Positions 9,911 through 18,296 of a stretch of DNA of 64,000 nucleotides are shown piece after piece. The notes beneath the pieces are model-generated. The model saw only the letters and a program-made list of their open reading frames with translations, was not told the DNA's origin and searched no databases. Each line of letters opens with the position of its first letter. The first letter of the stretch is position 1. Source of the DNA: Novosphingobium barchaimii LL02 (GTDB lineage: Bacteria; Pseudomonadota; Alphaproteobacteria; Sphingomonadales; Sphingomonadaceae); assembly GCF_001046635.1 (NCBI RefSeq), contig NZ_KQ130457.1:247581-311580 (forward strand), in the 5' to 3' direction. The position numbers and the translations under genes are program-made.

Positions 9911-11079
9911 CCATCAGTGCCCGCGCTCTCGAAATCGCCGACAAGGTGGAGGCTTTTGTCCGGCAGACAGTCATCCCATATGAACAGGACCCACGCCGCG
10001 ATCATCATGGCGCGCCGCTCGACGAACTGGTCTACGAGATGCGCGACAAGGCCCGCGTCGCCGGCGTTCTGACGCCGCACGTCCTGCCCGATGGCAGCCA
10101 CCTCAACCAACGCGAAACGGCCGTGGTGCTGATTCGCAGCGGCCTGTCCCCGCTCGGCCCGCTGGCGTGCAACACGATGGCGCCCGACGAGGGCAACATG
10201 TACCTGCTGGGCAAGGTCGGCAGTCCCGCACTCAAGGAGCGGTTCCTCAGGAACCTGCTCGACGGACGCGGTCGCAGCGCTTTCTTCATGACCGAACCGG
10301 CCGAGGACGGGGGCGCGGGCTCCGATCCCTCGATGATGAAGACGACCTGCCGGCAGGACGGCAACCACTGGGTGGTCGATGGCCGCAAGACCTTCATCAC
10401 CGGTGCGCAAGGCGCTTCGGTGGGTATCGTCATGGCCAAGGCAGAGCAGGGCGCATGCATGTTTTTGGTGGACCTGCCCGACCCGGCAATCCGCATCGAC
10501 CATGTGCCTAACACTATCGATACGTCGATGCCCGGCGGCCACGCCACAATCACGATCGACAACCTGCGGGTCCCCGCCGATCAGATGTTGGGCGAAGCGG
10601 GCGAGGGCTTCAAGTACGCACAGGTCCGCCTGAGCCCCGCACGCCTCTCGCACTGCATGCGCTGGCTGGGCGCCTGCATCCGCGCGCACGAGATCGCGAC
10701 CGATTATGCCAACCGGCGCCAGGCTTTCGGCAAGGTCCTCATCGATCACGAAGGGGTGGGTTTCATGCTTGCCGAGAACATGATCGACTTGAAACAGGCC
10801 GAACTGATGATCGACTGGTGCGCAGGCGTGCTCGACACCGGCTCGCTCGGGACGGTGGAAAGTTCGATGGCCAAGGTCGCCGTGTCGGAGGCCTTGATGC
10901 GGATCGCCGATCGCTGCGTTCAGGTACTTGGCGGGACCGGTGTCACCGACCGCACCGTGGTCGAACAGGTGTTCCGCGAGGTGCGGGCCTTCCGCATCTA
11001 CGACGGCCCGACCGAGGTTCACAAGTGGAGCCTTGCCAAGAAGATCAAGCGTGACTGGAAGGCAGCCCATGCCGACTGA
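9907..11079 (+). CDS. Acyl-CoA dehydrogenase, ACAD10/11-like
   Basis: FAD-dependent acyl-CoA dehydrogenase-fold enzyme of 390 residues. FAD/substrate motifs include FFMTEPAEDGGAGSDPS near 122-138, KTFITGAQGA near 160, and the C-terminal RIYDGPTEVHKWSLAKK, typical of the subgroup that works beside an APH-like kinase. Such a kinase gene follows, overlapping this one by 11 nt. In the Pseudomonas levulinate pathway a similar pair (LvaA kinase, LvaC) converts a 4-hydroxyacyl-CoA through a phosphorylated intermediate; an analogous role here is inference. Confidence 0.88.
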   Translation: MTISARALEIADKVEAFVRQTVIPYEQDPRRDHHGAPLDELVYEMRDKARVAGVLTPHVLPDGSHLNQRETAVVLIRSGLSPLGPLACNTMAPDEGNMYLLGKVGSPALKERFLRNLLDGRGRSAFFMTEPAEDGGAGSDPSMMKTTCRQDGNHWVVDGRKTFITGAQGASVGIVMAKAEQGACMFLVDLPDPAIRIDHVPNTIDTSMPGGHATITIDNLRVPADQMLGEAGEGFKYAQVRLSPARLSHCMRWLGACIRAHEIATDYANRRQAFGKVLIDHEGVGFMLAENMIDLKQAELMIDWCAGVLDTGSLGTVESSMAKVAVSEALMRIADRCVQVLGGTGVTDRTVVEQVFREVRAFRIYDGPTEVHKWSLAKKIKRDWKAAHAD

Positions 11080-12133
11080 AGCCGATTCCAACGAAGGTGC
11101 GGGCGTGATCCGCACTGCGGTCGACGAGGCGGCGCTGCTTGCCTGGCTGCACACGAACGTCGCGGGTTTTGCAGGGCCGTTGACGATCGACCAGTTCAAC
11201 GGGGGGCAGTCCAACCCGACCTATCGCCTCAGCACGCCTGCGGCACGTTACGTGCTGCGGCGCAAGCCGCCGGGCGCGATCCTGAAGGGCGCCCACGACG
11301 TGCTGCGCGAAGCCAGGGTATTGTCCGCACTCGAACCTACGCCGGTGCCGGTCCCGCGCATCCTGGGAACGTGCAACGACCCTGCGGTCCTGGGCAGCGA
11401 TTTCGTCGTGATGGAAATGGTCGAGGGCCGCATCTTCTGGGACGCGGCTTTTTCGCAAGTGCCGCGCGATGAACGCGGGCGCTACTACGATGCCATGAAC
11501 GCCGTGATCGCGGCCATGCATTCGCTCGATCCGCAAGCTGTCGGTCTCGGCGATTTCGGACGCGCTGGAAACTATTTCGAGCGGCAGATCGGGCGCTGGT
11601 CGCAACAGTACCTTGCCGACGATCTGGCAGGGCGCGACCCGGACATGGATGCCGTGGTCGAATGGCTGCCAACCGCCATTCCCCCCGATGACGAGACTCG
11701 CCTCGTCCATGGCGATTTCCGCTGCGACAACATGATTTTCCACCCGACCGAACCCCGCATTCTGGCGGTTCTGGACTGGGAGCTTTCTACTCTGGGGCAT
11801 CCGCTCGCGGACTTCGCCTATCACGCGATGATGTATCGCATGCCCTCCGACATCGTCGCCGGGCTGGGGGGAGCGGACCCGGTGCCCCTGGGCCTGCCGA
11901 CCGAGGAAGACTACATCACTGCCTATTGCCGCCGGACGGGCCGTGAGAGCATCGCGGACTGGAATTTCTATATGGCGTTCAGCTTCTTCAGGCTGGCGGC
12001 CATCTTCCACGGGATCAAGGGGCGGGTCCTGCGAGGCAATGCATCCTCGGCCAATGCGCGCGAGCGTGCAGAAGCGTTTCCGCGTCTTGCCCGGCTGGCC
12101 CGGGAAGCGATGGATCGTTGCATGGCCAGGTAG
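11069..12133 (+). CDS. APH-family phosphotransferase (ACAD10/11 kinase-domain-like)
   Basis: The 354-residue protein has an aminoglycoside-phosphotransferase/choline-kinase-like fold. Seen are the nucleotide-binding FNGGQSNPTYRL near 40, the lysine strand YVLRRKPPG near 60, the catalytic loop VHGDFRCDN near 210-220 and the Mg-binding LDWELSTLGHP near 233. The ATG at 11069 overlaps the end of the acyl-CoA dehydrogenase gene. In this neighbourhood it should phosphorylate a hydroxyacyl-CoA rather than an antibiotic, by analogy with LvaA and mammalian ACAD10/11. Resistance is an unlikely alternative. Confidence 0.85.
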   Translation: MPTEADSNEGAGVIRTAVDEAALLAWLHTNVAGFAGPLTIDQFNGGQSNPTYRLSTPAARYVLRRKPPGAILKGAHDVLREARVLSALEPTPVPVPRILGTCNDPAVLGSDFVVMEMVEGRIFWDAAFSQVPRDERGRYYDAMNAVIAAMHSLDPQAVGLGDFGRAGNYFERQIGRWSQQYLADDLAGRDPDMDAVVEWLPTAIPPDDETRLVHGDFRCDNMIFHPTEPRILAVLDWELSTLGHPLADFAYHAMMYRMPSDIVAGLGGADPVPLGLPTEEDYITAYCRRTGRESIADWNFYMAFSFFRLAAIFHGIKGRVLRGNASSANARERAEAFPRLARLAREAMDRCMAR

Positions 12134-12146
12134 ACCATGCTCTCAT

Positions 12147-12193
12147 CCCCGCCCGGTCGGAAGTACTGATCGACATCCGATGCCGGGGCGGGA
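12147..12193. terminator. Possible bidirectional terminator
   Basis: The imperfect GC-rich arms CCCCGCCCGG and CCGGGGCGGG lie between two convergent genes. There is no T-tract, so the call is weak. Confidence 0.3.
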
Positions 12194-12200
12194 GCTACGC

Positions 12201-13067
12201 TCAACCCGGTTCGACGACCTTCTTGGGGACGTTCGCCACCTTTGGCAGGTTGCTCGTATCCATGCCGTAACCGAACTTGCGGAAGTTCTGGTTATGGCAC
12301 AGGTGGTGCAGCGAAAACGCCTGGTCGATCGCGTTCATCTGGCCTTGCGTGTCCAGTGTCTTGTTCACCGCTTCCTTCGCCAGCTTAAGAGCGAAAGCCG
12401 GTTTCAGCGCGATGCGTTTCGCCATGGCGAGCGCGAAGTCGTCAAGCTCTTCGCGCTCGACCACGTGATTGACCATGCCGAGCCGATGCGCTTCCTCCGC
12501 GCTCCAGATGTCGGACGTGAACAGGAACTCCTTGGCCTTGCGCGGACCCAGTTCCCAGGGGTGGCCGAGCCATTCGACGCCCGACACGCCGAACGTCACG
12601 GTCGGGTCGGAAAACTGCGCGTCCTTGGCGGCGACTATGATGTCGCACACCCAGGCGAAGATAAGTGCGCCGGCAATGCATTTGCCCTGCACGGTGCAGA
12701 TCGTCGGCTTCGACAGATTACGCCAGCGCCGCGCGGATTCGAGATAGGCTTCCTTTTCCGCAGCGTACCAGCCGTGGGTATAGTCCTCTGCGAAATCGCT
12801 CCAGGTGCTGACCCCGGGGCTGTTGGCCTGCACCGCCGCCTGATAGTCCGCGACCGTGTCGGCAATGTCATGCCCGGCGGAGAAATTGCGACCGTCCGCG
12901 CCCAGGATGATGACTTTGACGGCTTCGTCGCGCACTGCCCGGTTGAAGGCCTCGTTCACGTCGAAGATCAACTGCGGGTTGATCGCGTTGTGCTTGTCGG
13001 CACGGGCGAGGACAATGCGGGCCACGCCTTCTGCCGGGGTTTCGTAGCGGACGGTGCTCTGGGTCAT
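12201..13067 (-). CDS. Crotonase-family protein lacking both canonical glutamates
   Basis: The 288-residue protein has the enoyl-CoA hydratase/isomerase fold with oxyanion-hole segments SAGHDIAD near 70 and IAGALIFAWVCD near 133-144. Aligned by eye with rat enoyl-CoA hydratase, the two catalytic Glu positions are Ile (AGALIFAW) and Thr (FSDPTVTFG), so simple hydration is unlikely. It resembles the protein at 29907 (shared LAWVCD and GVEW/GVEY). I chose the ATG at 13067 with AAGGA upstream. It is the last gene of the minus operon from 18008. Confidence 0.85.
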   Translation of the reverse strand: MTQSTVRYETPAEGVARIVLARADKHNAINPQLIFDVNEAFNRAVRDEAVKVIILGADGRNFSAGHDIADTVADYQAAVQANSPGVSTWSDFAEDYTHGWYAAEKEAYLESARRWRNLSKPTICTVQGKCIAGALIFAWVCDIIVAAKDAQFSDPTVTFGVSGVEWLGHPWELGPRKAKEFLFTSDIWSAEEAHRLGMVNHVVEREELDDFALAMAKRIALKPAFALKLAKEAVNKTLDTQGQMNAIDQAFSLHHLCHNQNFRKFGYGMDTSNLPKVANVPKKVVEPG

Positions 13068-13090
13068 GCTCGTGTTCCTTGGTGAAGCGT

Positions 13091-13624
13091 TCAGGCGCCC
13101 GCCGGGGCGGTGTTGAGCGTGGGGGGAACGGCGGTCTTCCATTCCTCGTGGCGGCTGGCCGCGATTTCGGCGGCCTTGTCCCAGAACGCGGCGCCTTTCG
13201 CCAGATTGACGAAGTTGAAGTGCGAGGCATGGCGGAATTCCAGCAGTTCCGCGCCGTCCGGGCCAGGCTTGTACGTATAGGGGACCCCGGCCGGGATGAA
13301 GACCGTATCACGAGGGCCCAGATCCTCGGTGCCCAGCCGGAGCGATCCGGCGATGATGTAGTAGAGGCAGTCGGTGTCGTGGCTGTGCAGCGGCAGCGGG
13401 TAGTCCTTCTTGAACCACACATGCGTGAGGCTGAAGCCGGGCAGGTTGCACAGCACGCGCACTTCCTCGCCGTCGAGGAAGCCGGCCCCCACCAGCTTAT
13501 CCATGCCGGCCCGCTGCACCGGGGTGAACGGCTCGATTGACATGCACCCTTCTTCCATCAAACCCTTGGCGTCGGCGGCACGGAAGATCTGGAATGTCGC
13601 GGGTGTCTGGGTCGAGCCGGTCAT
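13091..13624 (-). CDS. Cupin-domain protein
   Basis: Small single-cupin beta-barrel protein, 177 residues. The first cupin motif is visible as PLHSHDTDCLYYIIAGSLRLG (about 77-98), with two His as candidate metal ligands, followed by VFIPAGVPYTYKPGP. Family members are isomerases, dioxygenases or metal-binding proteins, and the role here is unknown. The ATG at 13624 has AGGGA upstream. It lies between two crotonase genes in a tightly packed operon (gaps 23 and 4 nt), which suggests it acts on an acyl-CoA or ring-opened intermediate. Confidence 0.75.
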   Translation of the reverse strand: MTGSTQTPATFQIFRAADAKGLMEEGCMSIEPFTPVQRAGMDKLVGAGFLDGEEVRVLCNLPGFSLTHVWFKKDYPLPLHSHDTDCLYYIIAGSLRLGTEDLGPRDTVFIPAGVPYTYKPGPDGAELLEFRHASHFNFVNLAKGAAFWDKAAEIAASRHEEWKTAVPPTLNTAPAGA

Positions 13625-13628
13625 GGTG

Positions 13629-14432
13629 TTATCCCTTTTTGCTGCCGATGGTCGCGAGATGGGCACTCATCATCTTGAGATAGGAGGGCTGCAGCATGAG
13701 CGCGCTGTTGGCCATACGCTCGACGGAGGCGGCCTGGGCCGCCGGCAGGTCGGCGCACAGTTCGATCGCGAGCTTGGCGGTCCCCACCATCTCGCCGTTC
13801 TGCTGCGCCAGGTGACGGCAGAAGGCCATAACGTCTTGTTCGAACGTCTCGTCCGGGTAAATCTTGTGGACCAGGCCCATGATCCGCGCTTCTTGCGCGT
13901 CGACTGGCATGTTGGCCATGATGAGGAGGCGGGCCCAGTGCGGGCCGACCAGACGGGTGAGCCGGCTTACCCCGTTGGTGGCAGGCAGGACGCCGAACTT
14001 GGCTTCGGGAAACGCATAACTGGCGCTGGCGGCGGCCAGGCGGAAATCGCACGAGAGCGACATTTCGAGACTGCCGCCGACGCAGCGCGCCTGATGCGCG
14101 ACGACGAAGGGTTTTTCGATCGCCTCCATCTCGTCCCATACCTGGCGCATCCGCGTCGGTAGGCGCCGGTGCGCCTCGCGGATTTCGGAGCCGGTCGTCG
14201 GCGCCCCGGTAGCCTCGCCGCCTTCCTTGAGGTCGGCGCCGGACGAGAAATAGCGGCCGGTCGAACGGATCAGCATGACCTTGAGTTCGGGCGTGTCGCG
14301 GAAACGCTCGACCGCGCTTTCCAGCGTGCGCATCAGTTCGATGCTCATCGCATTGAGTTTCTCAGGGCGATTAAACGTGGCGATCAGGATGCCGTCGTCT
14401 TCGCTGACCAGCAGATGCGGGGCTTCGCTCAT
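13629..14432 (-). CDS. Enoyl-CoA hydratase (crotonase family)
   Basis: Adds water across the double bond of an enoyl-CoA. The 267-residue protein keeps both catalytic glutamates by eye alignment: one in VGGSLEMSLSCD near 107 and one in YAFPEAKFG near 127. The oxyanion-hole segment YFSSGADLKEG is near 57-67. GAGGAT precedes the chosen ATG at 14432. It lies downstream of the double-length acyl-CoA dehydrogenase by 11 nt, fitting consecutive dehydrogenation and hydration steps. Confidence 0.88.
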   Translation of the reverse strand: MSEAPHLLVSEDDGILIATFNRPEKLNAMSIELMRTLESAVERFRDTPELKVMLIRSTGRYFSSGADLKEGGEATGAPTTGSEIREAHRRLPTRMRQVWDEMEAIEKPFVVAHQARCVGGSLEMSLSCDFRLAAASASYAFPEAKFGVLPATNGVSRLTRLVGPHWARLLIMANMPVDAQEARIMGLVHKIYPDETFEQDVMAFCRHLAQQNGEMVGTAKLAIELCADLPAAQAASVERMANSALMLQPSYLKMMSAHLATIGSKKG

Positions 14433-14443
14433 GATTGTGATCC

Positions 14444-16657
14444 TCAGGCGCGGGTGCGTGGCAGGCCGAGCGCGCGTTCGGCGATCATCGAGCGGTGCAC
14501 CTCGCTGGTGCCGCCGTAGATCGTCGTGCCGTGCGCGTGGCGATAGCACTGGTTGAGGAAAGATGCAGGCCCTTCGCGCTTTGACAGCGACAGCGGGGCG
14601 GTCAGGTCGAGCAGGTCGCGCGAATCGCTCTGGAACATCTCGGACGAGAACAGCTTGGCCATCGGCCCGAAGGCATGGCCGGGTTTCTTCTCGATGCTCG
14701 ACCATTGCGCACGGTAGCCGATCATGCGGGCCGCCCATACGTGGGTCAGCGCGCGGGCGAGGCGGGTCTGGGCGACCGGGTCCTCGATCAGCGGGCGGCC
14801 GTCATCGCCCGCGATCTCCCGGCACAGGTGCTCCGCCGCCTCGACCATAGCCTGCTGCACCTTGTCGAAGCCGCCGCCGTGCTCCATTTCCAGCGCAGCG
14901 CTCATCGTGCGCACACCGCCATCGACATCGCCCAGGCGCCAGCTGTCGGGGACGTGGACGCCGTCGTAGAAGGTGATGTTCGTGCGCTCGTCCTGGAAAG
15001 TGTAGACGGGCTGGATGGTGACACCCTCGGCCTTCAGCGGCACGATGAACATCGTCAGGCCCTTGTGCTTGGGCACGTCCGGGTTGGTCCGGCACAGCAT
15101 GAGCACATAGCTGGCGAGGTTGGCGCCGCTGGTGAACATCTTGGTGCCGTCGATCCGCCAGTCGTTGCCGTCCGGGATCGCCTTGGTCTGGGCGGCGAAG
15201 ACGTCGGAACCGGAAGCAGGTTCGGAATAGCCCAGGCTGCAGATGGCTTCGCCGCTCAGGATGCGCGGCAGGACCTCGCTCTTCAGCTCGTCGCTGCCGA
15301 AGCGGTGGATCATCAGCGCGACCATGCCGGACACCCCGGCGGCCGGCGTGGTGTAGCCGATATCCTCGAGCGTGTTGGCGGCGGCAGTGCGCGCATAGCC
15401 ACTGATCTTGCGGCCGGTGAGTTCTTCGGGCAGGCCGGGATAAAGCAGTTTGTGCTCAGCCAGCATCGTTTGCACCTCTGGCACTACGCCTTCCCATGAA
15501 TAGTGGAAGCGGGCGCGCATTTCCGGGGTGACGTGTTTGTCGAACAAGGCGTGGATTTCGGCCGAGATCGCCCCGGCTTCCTCGCCCAGGTCGAAGTCGA
15601 CCGGCACTTCGCCGGCGTCCGGCAGCGAGGCGGTTTCACCGGCGTAGAGCCTGCGGCCGACCTCTTCCAGCAGGCGCGCCGGGTCGCCCATCGCCAGCGG
15701 CCATGCCTTTGCACGCAAGTTGAACAGGAAGATATCGTACTCGGTGGTGAGGCCGTATCCGCCAAACGTATGCAGGGCCTGTGTTCCCGTGCGGCCGGCC
15801 GTGTCGCTGCTCCACCACAGTGCGGCCGAGATCGTAGCGGCTGCCTCCGGGTGTCCGTCCGCGATGTCGCGGATGGCCTTCCACACCAGGAGCCGGGCGC
15901 CGTCCACATCGCACAGCAAGTCGGCGAGAGGGTGGGAAATCGCCTGGAACGTGCCGATCAGCTGGCCGAACTGCTTGCGTTCGCAGGCGTAGGCCGACGC
16001 GAGCCTGAGCGACTCGCGGCTAAGCCCGACGAGTGCGGTTGCCATCAGCAACTTCCATTCCTCGATGGCGGCGGCAAAGTGGGCCAGGGCTTCGGAGCCT
16101 GAGGCGAGCACCGTGGCTTCCAGCACCGCCAGGTCGATTTCGGCGATCGGGGTGGAGGCAAGGTTCGCTTCGGCCTTGCGGGCCGTTTCGGGCACGGCGA
16201 CAAGAATGATCTCATCGCCCCGACGGGCCACGATGGCCTCTGCCACCGCGCCGCCTGCGACCCACTGCTTCGGCCGCGCCGTAATGTCGTGCCGCGCCAG
16301 GGTCACCACGGCCTCACCGGCGATCACCCGGTCCAGCAGGTCTTCGGTCGCATCGCCGCCGAGCAGGCCGAGCAGGCGGGCGCTTACCAGGGCTTCGGCG
16401 ATCGGTCCCGATGCCAGAGTGCGGCCAGCCTCTTCCATCAGAAGGATCGCCTCGAACAGGCCAAGACCCATCCCGCCCGCTGCCTCTGGCACCCGCATCG
16501 CGAAGGCGCCCAGGTCCGCCAGGCCGCGCCACAACTCCGGGTCGTGGCCCGAGGCGTCAAGCGCGTTGCGGACCTGCGCGGTGGTCGAATTGGAGTCAAG
16601 GAAACGTGCGAAAGTCTCGCGGACCATTTCCTGTTCTTCGGTGATCTCGAAATTCAT
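14444..16657 (-). CDS. Double-length (fused two-domain) acyl-CoA dehydrogenase
   Basis: The 737-residue protein is made of two acyl-CoA dehydrogenase units: residues 1 to about 360 (MNFEITEEQEMVRETF, HTFGGYGLTTEYD) and about 365 to 737 (CSLGYSEPASGSDVF, and the C-terminal YGGTSEVHRSMIAERALG). A normal ACAD has 370-400 residues. FadE34 of mycobacteria has a similar single-chain arrangement and acts on steroid side-chain CoA esters, whereas most such enzymes are two-gene heterotetramers. The ATG at 16657 follows AGGAAG. It introduces a 2,3 double bond into a bulky acyl-CoA; the substrate is inference. Confidence 0.88.
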   Translation of the reverse strand: MNFEITEEQEMVRETFARFLDSNSTTAQVRNALDASGHDPELWRGLADLGAFAMRVPEAAGGMGLGLFEAILLMEEAGRTLASGPIAEALVSARLLGLLGGDATEDLLDRVIAGEAVVTLARHDITARPKQWVAGGAVAEAIVARRGDEIILVAVPETARKAEANLASTPIAEIDLAVLEATVLASGSEALAHFAAAIEEWKLLMATALVGLSRESLRLASAYACERKQFGQLIGTFQAISHPLADLLCDVDGARLLVWKAIRDIADGHPEAAATISAALWWSSDTAGRTGTQALHTFGGYGLTTEYDIFLFNLRAKAWPLAMGDPARLLEEVGRRLYAGETASLPDAGEVPVDFDLGEEAGAISAEIHALFDKHVTPEMRARFHYSWEGVVPEVQTMLAEHKLLYPGLPEELTGRKISGYARTAAANTLEDIGYTTPAAGVSGMVALMIHRFGSDELKSEVLPRILSGEAICSLGYSEPASGSDVFAAQTKAIPDGNDWRIDGTKMFTSGANLASYVLMLCRTNPDVPKHKGLTMFIVPLKAEGVTIQPVYTFQDERTNITFYDGVHVPDSWRLGDVDGGVRTMSAALEMEHGGGFDKVQQAMVEAAEHLCREIAGDDGRPLIEDPVAQTRLARALTHVWAARMIGYRAQWSSIEKKPGHAFGPMAKLFSSEMFQSDSRDLLDLTAPLSLSKREGPASFLNQCYRHAHGTTIYGGTSEVHRSMIAERALGLPRTRA

Positions 16658-16694
16658 GAACTGCACTTCCTGTCGAGGGCAACGGGTTCCGGGC

Positions 16695-18008
16695 TTACGC
16701 CGCGTTGAGGACCGTCTTGATGAAAAGCCGCAGCTCGCGGTCGATCTGCGTACCTTCTGGCGCGCCGGGAAATCCTGTGTGCGGCCCGGCCTCGGTGACG
16801 TGGAGGGTGGCGGGGACGTCTGCCTGACGTAATGCGCGATGCATGCGCACGGTGTTCGACAGGTAAAGGTCGCGGGTGCCGGTGGTGAGGATCGTGGGCG
16901 GGAAGCCCTTGGTGAAGTCTCCGAACAGCGGCGAGAGATAGGGGTGCGCCAGGTCATGGCCATCTGCGTAGAGCAGGTTGACCTGCATCAGGCTGCGCAG
17001 GCCGGGATCGACCCCATCATTGGTGTTAAAGCTGTCCCCGGATTCCGTGAGATCGACTTCGGGGGTTCCTAGGATCAGTCCCGCGGGCAATGGGAGCCCT
17101 TCGTCGCGGGCGCGCAGCATCAGGGCGGCAGCGAGGTTGCCTCCGGCCGAGCCGCCGCTGACGACTATCTGATGGGGCGCGAAATCGCGCAGCAGCGCGC
17201 GGTAAGCTGCCATGCAGTCATCCAGTGCAGCGGGATAGGGATGGTCGGGCGGCATCCGGTAATCGACCGACCAGACCCGCCGTTGCAGCCGGATCGCGGC
17301 TGAAGTGCCCATGATGCGGCACAGTTCGCCACCGCACAGGATCAGGCCGCCGCCATGGATGTCCAGAACGATGCCTCGATCCGCCACCGAAAGACCGGGA
17401 GGGACGATGTCGTAGATCCGCACGCCGTCCACGTCGCGTTCCTGCGTGGTGGCGCCGGCGTCGATACCGGCGCGGCCGAGCATCGGGGCCAGGCCTTCGT
17501 CGATGGCTGTCACGTAGGAACGCCACCCGGCGCGGTCATCGAGCGCCGGCATCGGGCCCGAGCCGCCCTGGGGCGCCAGATAGGCCTGTGCCACGGGGCT
17601 GAGATATGCGGGCACCGGAAGCGTCCGCGCGGGCAGGTGGAACCCGCCGCCGTCGATGGAGCCGCCGGCATTCCCGGCCGAGGCGATCAGGTGCCCCGCC
17701 GCCTGGATCATTCCGGCCTTGGTCAGTGCGTCGCACGCGGGCATCTCGGGAGAGCCCGATGCGGCGCGGATGGCGTCGATCACGTTTTGCGGGGTGTCGC
17801 CTTCCAGCTCGTAGATTGCCATCAGCGTCCACTGCGGGGCCTCATCGATGTCGTAAACGCGCTGGAAATCCATGCGAAACAGCTTGCCGCCGATCACGCC
17901 GGGCATACGGCACACATCGGCGAGATGACGGTCGCGATACCACGCGACGAATTCGTCCTCGCGTCCAGGTACCGCGCGCGAGAGGATGGTGTAGTGGAAG
18001 CGGCTCAT
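16695..18008 (-). CDS. EthD-like barrel domain fused to HSL-type alpha/beta hydrolase
   Basis: This 437-residue fusion starts with a dimeric alpha-beta barrel domain (about 1-110: FHYTILSRAVPGREDEFVAW, then RDRHLADV), followed by a Pro/Gly-rich linker and a family-IV esterase domain. The hydrolase part shows the oxyanion-hole LDIHGGGL, nucleophile GGSAGGN, acid TGTRDLYLSN and histidine AGPHTGF. I chose the ATG at 18008, where the barrel domain starts; a longer frame to 18218 has no family similarity. It is the first gene of a minus operon and may hydrolyse esters made by the Baeyer-Villiger enzymes. Confidence 0.85.
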   Translation of the reverse strand: MSRFHYTILSRAVPGREDEFVAWYRDRHLADVCRMPGVIGGKLFRMDFQRVYDIDEAPQWTLMAIYELEGDTPQNVIDAIRAASGSPEMPACDALTKAGMIQAAGHLIASAGNAGGSIDGGGFHLPARTLPVPAYLSPVAQAYLAPQGGSGPMPALDDRAGWRSYVTAIDEGLAPMLGRAGIDAGATTQERDVDGVRIYDIVPPGLSVADRGIVLDIHGGGLILCGGELCRIMGTSAAIRLQRRVWSVDYRMPPDHPYPAALDDCMAAYRALLRDFAPHQIVVSGGSAGGNLAAALMLRARDEGLPLPAGLILGTPEVDLTESGDSFNTNDGVDPGLRSLMQVNLLYADGHDLAHPYLSPLFGDFTKGFPPTILTTGTRDLYLSNTVRMHRALRQADVPATLHVTEAGPHTGFPGAPEGTQIDRELRLFIKTVLNAA

Positions 18009-18211
18009 GCTGCGAAAGTCCTCTCGCCGCTCCGGGGCAGGTGATGGCAAGGCTCCGGCATCGGGCGCGACTCGGCCTGCGGCAATATCGAAATGCCCAT
18101 CGCTGTCATGACTTCGCCCAACTCCCATCCTTCCGCTCGTGCCACCAGCCGGTAACGACGTCTTTCGCCCTCGTTCCGTGCCGACGGCATCTGCGAGTTC
18201 TATCTGTTTGT

Positions 18212-18233
18212 AATGCACATAGCGACATGCATT
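18212..18233. promoter_or_regulatory. Operator-like dyad, site 4 (perfect)
   Basis: AATGCA-N10-TGCATT, a perfect inverted repeat, central in the divergent gap between the EthD-hydrolase operon (start 18008, minus) and the cyclase gene (start 18297, plus). Confidence 0.55.
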
Positions 18234-18296
18234 TGGGCTGGCTAGAGACTGTTTTCAGATTTATGGCTTGGGCAACCACTGGGAAAGGTATTTGCA

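Noticed and set aside
9838-11214. Minus-strand frame (458 codons) opposite the ACAD
   Set aside because: Shadow frame without family similarity; the plus-strand ACAD is coupled to its neighbours.
11069-12133. Antibiotic-resistance reading of the APH-family gene
   Set aside because: It is coupled to an ACAD and belongs by motif to the ACAD10/11-kinase-like group, not to drug phosphotransferases.
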